IMG/VR virus record: IMGVR_UViG_3300009156_000078 | Coordinates: 1-25,268 of that record | Reading direction: 5' to 3' (one strand) | DNA from: a virus | Length of the DNA stretch: 25,268 nucleotides | Shown here: in pieces, positions 9,001 through 14,366 of the stretch | How the letters are laid out: each line of letters starts with the position of its first letter | How positions within the stretch are numbered: the stretch's first letter is position 1 | Translations under genes and position numbers: made by a program | The notes under the pieces: model-generated | What the model was told of the DNA's origin: nothing | The model's input: the letters and a program-made list of their open reading frames with translations, nothing else | Database searches by the model: none

Positions 9001-10050
9001 CGGGCGGCCGGTGAACCAGACCGACGCGGCCTGCTCGGGGCTCCCGTACTGGTCGATCATGCCGCCGAATTTGGCGTCGAAAATGCGGTCCTGCAGTTTC
9101 GGTTTGGCTAGGAATTCCTCCTCCGTCACCTCGCGGCCGAGCACCTGGCGCGACCACTCGGGGAGGTTCGAGCGCATGATCTGGTATTTGCCGAGCGCCT
9201 GGTCGCCGTTGCCAAGCCGCTCGCCGCGCGCCGAGTAGGGGTGCGCCTCGCCGCTCGACTCGATGTCGGCGATCGCCGCGCGGTAGAGGAGCATGCGGTT
9301 GGAATTCTGCAGCGGCCGGGTGTCGCCGGAACCGGCGCTGCCAGCGAGGCCGCGGTCGAAGTCGGCGAGGAACGCCAGTTCGTCGGGATCTTCGAAGTTG
9401 CGACCACCGGAGGCGCGATCGGTCGCGCCCTTGTAGCCCCACACTGCCGGCGGGCGGTCCCTGCCGCCGACGCCGATGTGGAGCGAGCCGTTGCCGAGGT
9501 AGCCTTCGCCGAACGAGTAGAGGCCGAAGCGGTTGGCGCCGGCGGCGGCGCCGAGGCGGGCGAGCTGCACGCGCTGCGCCGGGGTCCAGAGGGTGCCGTC
9601 CGCGTTGTAGCCCTTCAGGTCAAGCTCGGTGCCGCCGGCGTGGCTCTTGTGGCCGCCGCCCTTGGCTGCGGTGACCACCAGGTTGGCGATGCCGAACTGG
9701 TCGGCCTGGCTCGCCATGGCGTCGAGGATCGAGGTGGCCTGCGGGGTGAGGCCTTTGAGGCTGGTGCGGTCGGCGATGTTGGCCGACACCGCGACACCGG
9801 TCGGCGTGGTGTAGAGCAGCGAGCCGATCGGCTTCATCGTCTGGATCGGGGTGGCCGGCTCCTCGAGTTCGGCCGACTCCGTCGCCGGCGCGCCGGTGAG
9901 GTCGACGTCCGGGGTGACGCCAACCCTTACTCGAGGGATGGCGGTTTTCGGCCCGCCGAGGCCGAACGCGGCGTCAAGCTCGGCCTGGCGCTGTTGCGCC
10001 ATGGCCTCGTCGGGCGAGATGCCGAATCCACCGAAGTCGAGCAGCGCCAA
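1..10050 (-). CDS. Giant polyvalent protein: M15-like peptidase, transglycosylase, pyrophosphatase-like, DarB-type methyltransferase, strawberry-notch lead-in (partial)
   Basis: I read the frame triplet by triplet and found no stop in 3350 codons; the protein continues past the left edge. A TAG lies two codons upstream, so translation starts at TTG 10050 or later; TTG has AAGGGGGG before it. Domains by residue: about 90-197 M15-like peptidase (SHAGGTELD with H137 and D144, then LHIG with H191); 250-347 lysozyme-like transglycosylase (IESSGE, E264; GKYQIM); 571-730 Gly-rich, partly hydrophobic; 740-785 Pro-rich; 1185-1310 inorganic-pyrophosphatase-like (DGDHLD, D1239/D1241/D1244; FDEHKVM); 1350-1411 very acidic; 2940-3130 N6-adenine methyltransferase (FEPSAGTGS 2966-2974, NPPF 3035-3038); 3329-3350 HPTPLVESAAMASV, the segment that precedes strawberry-notch helicases. 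Large stretches between have no domain I recognise. By family knowledge this is a polyvalent, DarB-like protein. Ejection with the DNA, wall digestion and anti-restriction are inferences. Confidence 0.9.
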   Translation of the reverse strand, partial: MALLDFGGFGISPDEAMAQQRQAELDAAFGLGGPKTAIPRVRVGVTPDVDLTGAPATESAELEEPATPIQTMKPIGSLLYTTPTGVAVSANIADRTSLKGLTPQATSILDAMASQADQFGIANLVVTAAKGGGHKSHAGGTELDLKGYNADGTLWTPAQRVQLARLGAAAGANRFGLYSFGEGYLGNGSLHIGVGGRDRPPAVWGYKGATDRASGGRNFEDPDELAFLADFDRGLAGSAGSGDTRPLQNSNRMLLYRAAIADIESSGEAHPYSARGERLGNGDQALGKYQIMRSNLPEWSRQVLGREVTEEEFLAKPKLQDRIFDAKFGGMIDQYGSPEQAASVWFTGRPINPESAAAKDIHGTTGQRYVAQFSDFLANNGGDLSLVGGTGAPPDTLGGGGRGGRRMPEPDENGMVYGTPEQVERWQKQWQEENGSNFFTEAATGLAAGAERMVQFGMEAIAGLTPFGGEAVEQVRDELSRVTTMTPEELEAFRSDVNAMFEDSADRDFISGLIDEMQSGTMTPELLDQYYPKPTPLADRKLWQWSQALKKGIDTTLGPSPGWEGGPTRVVSEGLGSLVVGLATLPIPGGQGIAGSWFIGAGVGEAIDRAAEWSESEQAAGRRGLTEEEIAAAGLMGAGPGATDIVPMETLLGVLKVPQPFRGPIARLFGRIGGQGLIEAFQEGGQEALQNAIEQTYNEDQSILEGLPESAAAGGGVGVIAQTLFEIFGGRRGGGGAGDEAPPPPPPPAPGSLPPGPDVPPPEGAAGPPEPPPAPPPSPPPRRKGPLAAAAEAGGIPVPGSAMPSTGGTPGATYIDPDTGRIVAGVDPRAPPKPGLPPSGTNVIVTLPEMEDAPFRAQIVGYDETGENADVIDLDANDGEILSVPIGLLQPDTEAEAEAEAPPPTDEAPPPDTEAADMAASPADVALETVTRSLLNGRTIRSTYDVHRDAVISLVGSDDRQAGYDFLKQIRDQQLDAAAAARKAERPEAGPPGDIPSPVPPAPPARQAQVGGATALFDDDVSHALYDLGVKRQTARQGGMGGARMDKALAKVRKTVADMLGVGTAEVNVLADVYRSRVERSAKDNGGSGEFRAPERPERGTFGQTAALADQTRQDQAEFLRTRGLTMEDVRGLNPQERAELDQDYGAWQAQRNADRLDDDAHQAATSPENDLPEPTDAQKKAENYKTGPITIGSPGMQLQGRVENPEGSTRTGTSPSGERWEQPMFAHYGRFPRTEGADGDHLDFFLKPGTDPDIAPDAPVFVIDQYHDIDADQEGFDEHKVMVGYADQDEAENAYGAHYPSSFEGMGPTTELTWAEFVGWARTGDTKNPLHGQERPEPAVSRAPHGAATQTEEIQPEPEEREPEAGEEREEPISEPEATESEKQPESATEEAEEPETAREFEPPNTPPSNHNHAAYRLIEAADADYEAPDWRLVGFPSADTKWPLKWVAGIKETVAAITAPSIEDYRRLVTFDTILKHIREDHTQRPSEPSKKGKAADKQKAKDRYDAEVKRVAGIEDAIHAVEQAVDAKIDAIYAAEMEKAGVKLGDRIRLPGYGIARDGMTAVTMVGPLHLFPGGANIITGGDWAFVDPREISRVEPAGEDEQPEVVGYIDENGDITQERPEEDEPYDDEPTDEEKADAAEFDAEDEEQAVDDFLADVERRIADQEWNATLAPTTNLDLFRRVAASRGWTLGPYGKGRALWSQDRKAVIFADVQIEGNSVQVQWSDPGEIEPPSADRLATARAGTWYDDELDDTQRYDAARFAKLDFTKQQARKKWRNLTADQQKALTDVYLDQEARKARQGPKAKPAAEPAAEPTAIVPLDAWVAKARRLQKAAENKASTPNYQKANQHFSTLTAESVKAWQGDPKPLRDLFAMMSHPASSPAPWGEPPRGQRDKEPYASIMEAVRGRLQQLDAETERQKAEWDRKHARHQDVVNKLTAAGLSYPYQGTFQDPAPRIDSRLFRFPLQLTEDDTQLLISHQDLIVEPFVQKVVKALGMTPVIEFQEGSRAGLASCHHAVDLATDAGIDTLLDTRKFTSPAAIARGIEVNLGRKGGISLANAARALETIGFERPADAILEDALRRGFDIAEINHEGRHYYGINLTVQNGLDLHRNEDGLLAWAKIYGLDRGWFIYAKNGYLQPSKEGLKIVGVPEGEAPAEEPEAPAAKPSAPKGLEKSRNIRIEGTYDEPIDGHKQDGKLKAGFLNDGKRYLSAVAAVLEHDTPYTRVTVKKGRRGQEREEKQEPVTVNKAGEAVSGEVYMQLARGDGTVNVQWQGGFDADKNAILLVQFRRGATGKGNRYIGANQYPATDMTAGEFAAWIESHTPAELKGGGPAPPLAPPSAPTPPTPPKPPPAAPPAPSAPTGVLRDARGHPLTGAGGHELHVGDAVRYTVPRSGGTKSEGTIRGTVVNRGIISVMVRDDRGHDIEVPPYDVTAVNPRTTRTAVPDQSADYGVARFMAGDSNLESRLATFQNEASDEDQALYRRVDDEIKDLVKQINALGFTYDRAGTQPDNPFGKVANTLKGRASSLAGLFARYMMETNRSARGHKQARPHDLPGMRADIEAMLKGGKVPVTAPPAPEPETPAPAPTEISREEMFDRARAHAATLYPSAKPGERVTGAHQRANEQQRAFAAGAWRFQEGKLLTGENPPAFVAGYEWAAAGGWKEAPTAPAPAPDLSSPSVKITAEELRKGDWWLGINDTPIIVLASPTVVRGGRVQIETDDRRGPIKEFDRHDELYVRRAGPAPAPTGDRVSETIMGVPTWVSPSGTHRSINKLTLEWDRDGYPARTEIVQHDSREAYEAALRDIEDRRPRPAPTPEPTPAPAARPPTPASPHVVLAHRIADMLADVYGSNVKLSSDSLIRAANEAYGGTSGEGKYDRKDVYDAMELAVNLTIRDTAAFRLEQNNPIEVTTAIRKHLLDKLPTQTVRSEEQAEYQQFSTPPDYAAAAVYAANVAADDVLFEPSAGTGSIVAAAMRPGVQIMANELADRRVTLLEELIPPAQGYVFKEDAEQFNNIYGPHQLRPTVVVMNPPFSRNAQRTGDKIDLKTAQRHITEAARRLVPGGRLVAIVGRGATMGAPTWREFWEDMKKRGFTVRANIAVDGKIYTKYGTSFDTRLLVIDRNPREGATLPAAPLLAEVDSVAALLSALETVRNGRPTAEPHPYPGEPEGSKPPPERLEQRPVSAPDQPRPVGPRPESGDRPGDREPGAGVGAKPAVDRPGGGGLAGGVSGGRGGGRSGSGVRSAPARPSGETRPGPAAGEGGPTPSPSDPRTMGGTEPGTKGARDAIERVEAHTPAGDQTSELSDAIFDPYHPVNRLKGATAHPTPLVESAAMASVRTPTVDYT

Positions 10051-10057
10051 GCCCTAT

Positions 10058-10065
10058 CCCCCCTT
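10058..10065 (-). promoter_or_regulatory. Ribosome binding site that decides the TTG start of the giant gene
   Basis: The minus strand reads AAGGGGGG seven bases before TTG 10050. It overlaps the TGA stop (10065-10067) of the upstream Pro/Arg-rich gene, so the two genes are probably translationally coupled. The in-frame TAG at 10054-10056 rules out any earlier start. The first in-frame ATG is codon 17 and has no comparable site. Confidence 0.7.
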
Positions 10066-11075
10066 CAGTCGACGACGTCGTACCGATGCTTGTTGCGCCG
10101 GGTGATGTCGTCGATTTCCTTCCGGCGCGGGCTGTCGGCCGGGAGACGATAATATTCATCGTAGAGCTTTTTGAGCTGTGCTCTCGACAACGGCGCCTGC
10201 GCCTGTGGACGATATTGCGGGGCGCGGAACAGGGACTCGGCGCCGCTGCGACCAGGTGCCGGCCGAGCTGCAGGGGCGGCGGGTTTTGGCGTCGGCCGCG
10301 GCCGTGGCGTCGGCTGTGGCTTGGCGGTCGGGTTGGGCCTCGCGCCGACCACCACCACCGGCGTCTTGACCGCGGGCCTGACCGGCATCGAGACGGCTTT
10401 CACAATCTCGTCACCGCGCGAGCGGGGTGGACGGACGCGGGGCGTCGGGACGCGGATGCCGTCGCTGGTGGCGATGTCGGTCGGCCGCGGGCGCGGCGTC
10501 GGCGGCTGCTGCTGGCCGAACGGGTCGCGGGGGTTGGTCGAGGTCACCACGCGCTTCGGGCCGGGGTTGCGGGGATTCGGCGGGTTGGCCGGCTTGACGG
10601 CGCGGCCGTCGCGGGTGTCGGTCGGCCGCGGCCGCGGATCGGGCACGGTGACGCCGCCGGCGGTGGCGGCGGGGGCGCGGGTGGTCGGTGTGCCGCGGTC
10701 GCCCTTCGGACCAGGCACCGAGGCCGCGGTCTTGACCGCCGGCGTGGGGCTGTCGGTCGCGGCGATGCGGGATTGATCCTTCGCCGTGGCGCTGGCGCTG
10801 GCCGTAGCCTTCGGCACGGGCCGGGAGGGGGGATTGGGCACGTTGACCGCTCCCGCCTCGCCAGTGGCGACCTTTGGCCTTGGGCGGGGCGAAGGAACGG
10901 CGACGCGGCCACCGCCATCGCTTGAGCCGGCGATCCGGACCACCTTCTTCTTTGGTCGGTTGCCGACGTCGCGGGTCGAGACGGCGAGCCCGCCGCCACC
11001 GCTGGTCTGCGGCAGAGGGTCCTCGCCGGGGACGAAAACGGGCCGCCTCAAGAAGCGGCCGAGCCCGATAGCCAT
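10065..11075 (-). CDS. Pro/Arg-rich, mostly disordered phage protein (probable virion protein)
   Basis: A 336-residue protein with no recognised catalytic domain. After a short N-terminus (MAIGLGRFLRRP), residues of about 50-270 are low-complexity and rich in Pro, Arg, Thr and Ala. They carry repeated variants of P-x-P-R-P-R-P (for example PSPRPRP, PDPRPRPTD, PTPRPRPTD, PTPRVRP, PTPRPRPTPKP). The last 50 or so residues look like a small charged helical domain (SRAQLKKLYDEYY, RRKEIDDITRRNKHRY). The start is an ATG with AGGAGG seven bases upstream. The gene sits between the 477-residue protein (11 nt gap) and the giant gene (14 nt gap). The strong positive charge would suit DNA or membrane contact, and the position suits an ejected internal virion protein. 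Both are inferences; the function is unknown. Confidence 0.8.
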   Translation of the reverse strand: MAIGLGRFLRRPVFVPGEDPLPQTSGGGGLAVSTRDVGNRPKKKVVRIAGSSDGGGRVAVPSPRPRPKVATGEAGAVNVPNPPSRPVPKATASASATAKDQSRIAATDSPTPAVKTAASVPGPKGDRGTPTTRAPAATAGGVTVPDPRPRPTDTRDGRAVKPANPPNPRNPGPKRVVTSTNPRDPFGQQQPPTPRPRPTDIATSDGIRVPTPRVRPPRSRGDEIVKAVSMPVRPAVKTPVVVVGARPNPTAKPQPTPRPRPTPKPAAPAARPAPGRSGAESLFRAPQYRPQAQAPLSRAQLKKLYDEYYRLPADSPRRKEIDDITRRNKHRYDVVD

Positions 11076-11086
11076 GGGTGATCCTC

Positions 11087-12520
11087 CTATGCGGCGTTGC
11101 GGGAGCTGCGGATCTGCGACGCGAGTTGCTGGTACTCAGGCGAGCCCGGTTTCATGCGGGATAGCTCGGCCGCCATGCGGCGGATAACGGCCTTGGACGC
11201 GATTGGCGGGGCCGCCGCCGGCGCGCGGGCCGGGGCGGGCGCGGCGACGGGTGCGACCTGGGGCGCGGCCGCGGCGGGTGCCACGCCCGGATACTGCTCG
11301 GCGAAGGACGAGGCCGGGGCGACGCTGCCGGTGATCTGGCCGGTGATGCCGACGACGCCGCGCGAGGCCTCCGGCTGGCGCTGCCTGACCGGCTGGCGGT
11401 CGCCCTTGCTGGCGGTCGCCGACGGTCCTGCGGCGCGTTGGCCGCCGAGGCCGACGTCGTTGCCCTTGCCGCCGGCGAGGCGGTCCTGGCCGGCGCCACC
11501 GGTGAGGCGGTCGCCCTTCTCGATGGTGGTGGTGCCGGTACCGGGGGCGGGAGTGGCACCAGGCGTCGGCGGTTCGGGCGAGCCGCGCGGGGTCGGCGCT
11601 GGCGCGGCCTCCGCTTGATCGATGTCGGTCACCTCGCCGGTCTTGGTGTTGAAGGCCTTGGTTGGCGACGGCCGCGCCGGCTTGTCGCCGCGGGGCGGCT
11701 TCTGTCCCATGCCGCGGAGGATTTCGTTGGTGCGCTGCTCGATCGCCCGCTGCTGCTTCTTGGCCTTGAGGTCCATGAAATTCATGTCGGCCTGCAGTTC
11801 CTCAAGCGCCTGGCTGCGGGCCTTGTCGTAGTTCTCGGCGCGCTTCGATTCCTTCGAGCCCGGCCCTGAGATGCCGAGCTGCACGTCGATCTCCTTTTCG
11901 CGGCGATACTGGTCGATCTCGCCCTCGGTGGTCGCCGCGGCCTTCTGCTGCTCGTTCCAGCGCTCGAACGCGGCCTCCGGGTTGAAGAAGGTCGAGCCGA
12001 AGGAAAGCACCTCCTCGGGGCTGGTGAAGGTCTGCGCCAGTTTCCGCCCGTTCGGGGCGTCGAAATTGATGGTGATCGAGCCGTCGTCGTTGTGAGTCAG
12101 GTTGCCAAGGTCGAGGTCCTTGCCGTAGCCGCGGAGGTTGCCGGCCTTGATGAAATTCCTAAGCGCGCCCTCGGTGTCGCCGGCCTGGGCTTTGACGATG
12201 CCATCGGCAAACAGCTTCGAGCCGTCGCGGGCGGCGTCGGATTCCGCCCATTCGCGCCACGCCTCGGCGCTCTCCATGTCGCCCTGTGACAGGAACTCCT
12301 GCGTCTTTTTGGGGACGATGAAATCCCGGTAGAAATCGTCGAAGGTTCCGGGCTTGCCGGCGGCCTCGTACTCGCCGGTTGCCGCCTTGTCGATGCGGGC
12401 GATGGCCTTGCGATTCCGCATGCGGTCGATCGCCGAGGCGTCGTTCTCGACACCGGTCCAGTTGACGCCCGACTGCAGGCCGCGGGCGAGGCCACTTGCG
12501 AAGGAACCAGCGCCAGCCAT
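11087..12520 (-). CDS. Probable internal virion protein, 477 aa, with two RTX-like nonapeptides
   Basis: The family is not recognised. The N-terminal 280 residues are charged and predicted helical (GLARGLQSGVNW near the start; long Lys/Glu/Gln helices at about 200-280). Residues 285-450 are Pro/Ala/Gly-rich linker. Within the linker, residues 341-349 (GGAGQDRLA) and 350-356 (GGKGNDV) fit the RTX calcium-binding pattern GGxGxDxLx. A VVGITG string near residue 390 resembles the tail shared by two small head proteins. The last 35 residues form another helical piece (RRMAAELSRMKPGSPEY). The neighbouring 502-residue protein ends only 10 nt upstream, and the Pro/Arg-rich gene follows. Position between the tail genes and the giant protein suggests an ejected internal protein; that is inference. 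Confidence 0.8.
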   Translation of the reverse strand: MAGAGSFASGLARGLQSGVNWTGVENDASAIDRMRNRKAIARIDKAATGEYEAAGKPGTFDDFYRDFIVPKKTQEFLSQGDMESAEAWREWAESDAARDGSKLFADGIVKAQAGDTEGALRNFIKAGNLRGYGKDLDLGNLTHNDDGSITINFDAPNGRKLAQTFTSPEEVLSFGSTFFNPEAAFERWNEQQKAAATTEGEIDQYRREKEIDVQLGISGPGSKESKRAENYDKARSQALEELQADMNFMDLKAKKQQRAIEQRTNEILRGMGQKPPRGDKPARPSPTKAFNTKTGEVTDIDQAEAAPAPTPRGSPEPPTPGATPAPGTGTTTIEKGDRLTGGAGQDRLAGGKGNDVGLGGQRAAGPSATASKGDRQPVRQRQPEASRGVVGITGQITGSVAPASSFAEQYPGVAPAAAAPQVAPVAAPAPARAPAAAPPIASKAVIRRMAAELSRMKPGSPEYQQLASQIRSSRNAA

Positions 12521-12530
12521 GGTTTTCTCC

Positions 12531-14039
12531 TCACGCTGCTTGCGCGAATTCGCCCGGTCCCGGCCGCGGCTGCGGCTGTGCCGGGGGCTTGGCCTTGTTG
12601 ATGCGATTCCGCGCGCCGATGCCGACCACGCGGCCGATCTCGTCGACCTTCGACGCGAGGTCTTGGATGGCCTTCATCGAGATGCCGATCGCGTCGACGA
12701 TGGGGATCGTCTCGCCGTTGCCGATGCCGGTCTGCGCTTCGACGTCCTGGGCCATGGCGCCGATGTGGCGCTCGCCGCCGTCGTCGGCGGGTGAGCCTTC
12801 CTTGTATTGCCACTCGCCGATCGGCAGCTCCTCGATGGCGTCGAGCGCTTCGCCCTCGGGGACGTCCTCGAAGCCTTCCTTCTGCTTCTCGTCCGACATG
12901 ACCAGCGGCAGGGCGGTCTGGATCGCCTGGCCGGCGAGCTGACCCCATCCGGCCATTTCGGAGGCCTGCATCTGCTCGCGCTGCAGGTCGGCCTGGGTGT
13001 CGATGTTGTACTTTTCGAGCTCGCGGCCCCATCCGGCGTCGTAGAGGTTGCCGGCCTGTCCGGTGGCGCTGATTGCGCCGGTGAAGCCGGGGTAGCGGAG
13101 CTGCGCCGCGTCGAGGGTTCCGGCCTGCAGGAGGCGTTCGGAGTCCATTTCCTGCGCGCGGTCGGTGATGTCGCGGGTGAGGCCGAGGCGATCGGCGTCG
13201 CCGAGGATGCCGGCGGCCGAGGTTCCCCCTGCCAGTGCGCCGGTAAAACCCTGGCCGGCGATGCCGGGGGTCTGCATCCACGCCTGGTTGGCTCCTGCCA
13301 CCGCACCGATGCCGGTCTGGCCGGCGGCGGTGGCGCGGTTCTGGATGTTGCCGCCCATGTTGATGGCGGCGAGGCGCTTCTGCTCGGCCTCGTCGCGGAC
13401 GTCGCCGCGGGCCGCGTTCATGGCGTCGGTGCGACCGAGCGCGGTGCCGAGGCCCAAGGCGCGATCGACGCCCGCGTAGGCACCGGAATCGGGGCGCACG
13501 CCGCGGGCGGCCATGGCGCGCTGGCTGGCGTCACGCTGAATTCCGGCTTGGCTCTCGACGTCGGCGGCGGCGGCCGCGGCGCGATCGGCCTGGCGGCCCT
13601 CGCTGTCCCACGTTGACGCTTCTTCGACGAAACGGTCCTCGAGTGGCTGGAATTTCTCCTTGTAGCGGTTCTGCTCGTCGGTCGCGAACTGCATCTGCTG
13701 TTCGGCGAACGGGTTGACCATCGCGTCGAGGGCGTCCTGACGGTCCTGCGAGACTTGCCACTGGCCTTGGGCGAATTCGAGCCAATCCTGCCCGAGCTGG
13801 TTCTGCTGGAGCGCGATGCGCTGCGTCTCCGTCTCCGGCGCTGCGCCGGCGGCGAGGCCTTGGCTCAACGGGTGTTCGTTGAGGTAGTCGTCGATGCGCT
13901 CGTTCGAGGCCTTGAGGGCCTGGTTGACCTTGTGTTTGACGTTCTTGGTGTGCTTCAGGAATTTGTTCCCGAGGCGCTGCGAGCGTCGTGCGGTGCGGTT
14001 GAGCTGCCGCGCGTAGCGTCTGTTGGGTTGCTTGGCCAT
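12531..14039 (-). CDS. Virion protein with C-terminal S74 self-cleaving chaperone domain
   Basis: A 502-residue protein. The first 45 residues are strongly basic (MAKQPNRRYARQLNR), followed by Gln/Glu-rich helices to about 170 and an Ala/Gly-rich middle. From residue 380 it matches the peptidase S74 intramolecular chaperone: SDEKQKEGF, then GEWQYK, HIGAMAQDVEA and a closing helix ISMKAIQDLASKV. In this family cleavage occurs before the Ser of SDxxxK using a Ser/Lys pair; S382 and K387 have the right spacing. Cleavage would release a C-terminal fragment of about 121 residues after it helps trimer assembly. S74 domains usually end fibres or spikes, but nothing here looks like a fibre shaft. The protein may be a tail-tip or ejected internal protein. 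The gene starts 3 nt after the 107-residue gene. Confidence 0.85.
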   Translation of the reverse strand: MAKQPNRRYARQLNRTARRSQRLGNKFLKHTKNVKHKVNQALKASNERIDDYLNEHPLSQGLAAGAAPETETQRIALQQNQLGQDWLEFAQGQWQVSQDRQDALDAMVNPFAEQQMQFATDEQNRYKEKFQPLEDRFVEEASTWDSEGRQADRAAAAAADVESQAGIQRDASQRAMAARGVRPDSGAYAGVDRALGLGTALGRTDAMNAARGDVRDEAEQKRLAAINMGGNIQNRATAAGQTGIGAVAGANQAWMQTPGIAGQGFTGALAGGTSAAGILGDADRLGLTRDITDRAQEMDSERLLQAGTLDAAQLRYPGFTGAISATGQAGNLYDAGWGRELEKYNIDTQADLQREQMQASEMAGWGQLAGQAIQTALPLVMSDEKQKEGFEDVPEGEALDAIEELPIGEWQYKEGSPADDGGERHIGAMAQDVEAQTGIGNGETIPIVDAIGISMKAIQDLASKVDEIGRVVGIGARNRINKAKPPAQPQPRPGPGEFAQAA

Positions 14040-14042
14040 GGC

Positions 14043-14366
14043 TCACTCTCCCGTCGTGCGCGCCCCGCCGCGGACCAGGATGGCGCTCTGCACCGAGCCG
14101 AGGGCCCGGTAGAGCGCCGCGACCTGGGCGGACAGGGCGTTGAAGTCGGCCGCGGTCGGCGCGGCGCTGACCACCAGGCCGGTCGGCGGGGTGATGAGCG
14201 GCGCGAGGCCGCGCAAGTCCTCCAGGCGGACGGCGGCCTTCGGCATTGCCTGCTTCGAGCGCGAGCCGTCGAGGACGTGCAGGATCTCGTTGTCCTTCTC
14301 GGTGAAGGCGGTTCGCGTCTCGGGTGAGCCGGTGACGCCGGGGGCGGGGATGTTCCGGTTGAGCAT
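14043..14366 (-). CDS. Small phage structural-module protein, 107 aa
   Basis: The family is not recognised. The start ATG overlaps the stop of the preceding nozzle-like gene as TGATG, so it is almost certainly read by coupled translation; the frame stays open upstream, but only inside that gene. The protein begins MLNRNIPAPGVTGSPETRT, has a charged helix (FTEKDNEILHVLDG), a Pro-rich turn (LITPPTGLVV), and a hydrophobic helix (ADFNALSAQVAALYRALGSV) that could form a coiled coil. Its place between the tail-nozzle-like gene and the S74-domain gene suggests a minor virion or assembly protein. Confidence 0.75.
   Translation of the reverse strand: MLNRNIPAPGVTGSPETRTAFTEKDNEILHVLDGSRSKQAMPKAAVRLEDLRGLAPLITPPTGLVVSAAPTAADFNALSAQVAALYRALGSVQSAILVRGGARTTGE

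Noticed and set aside
8015-9442. A 475-codon minus-strand open frame, and similar Arg/Pro-rich ones at 674-2068 and 3761-4717
   Set aside because: These are frame-shifted shadows of the giant gene with extreme Arg content. The overlapping real frame has recognisable domains.
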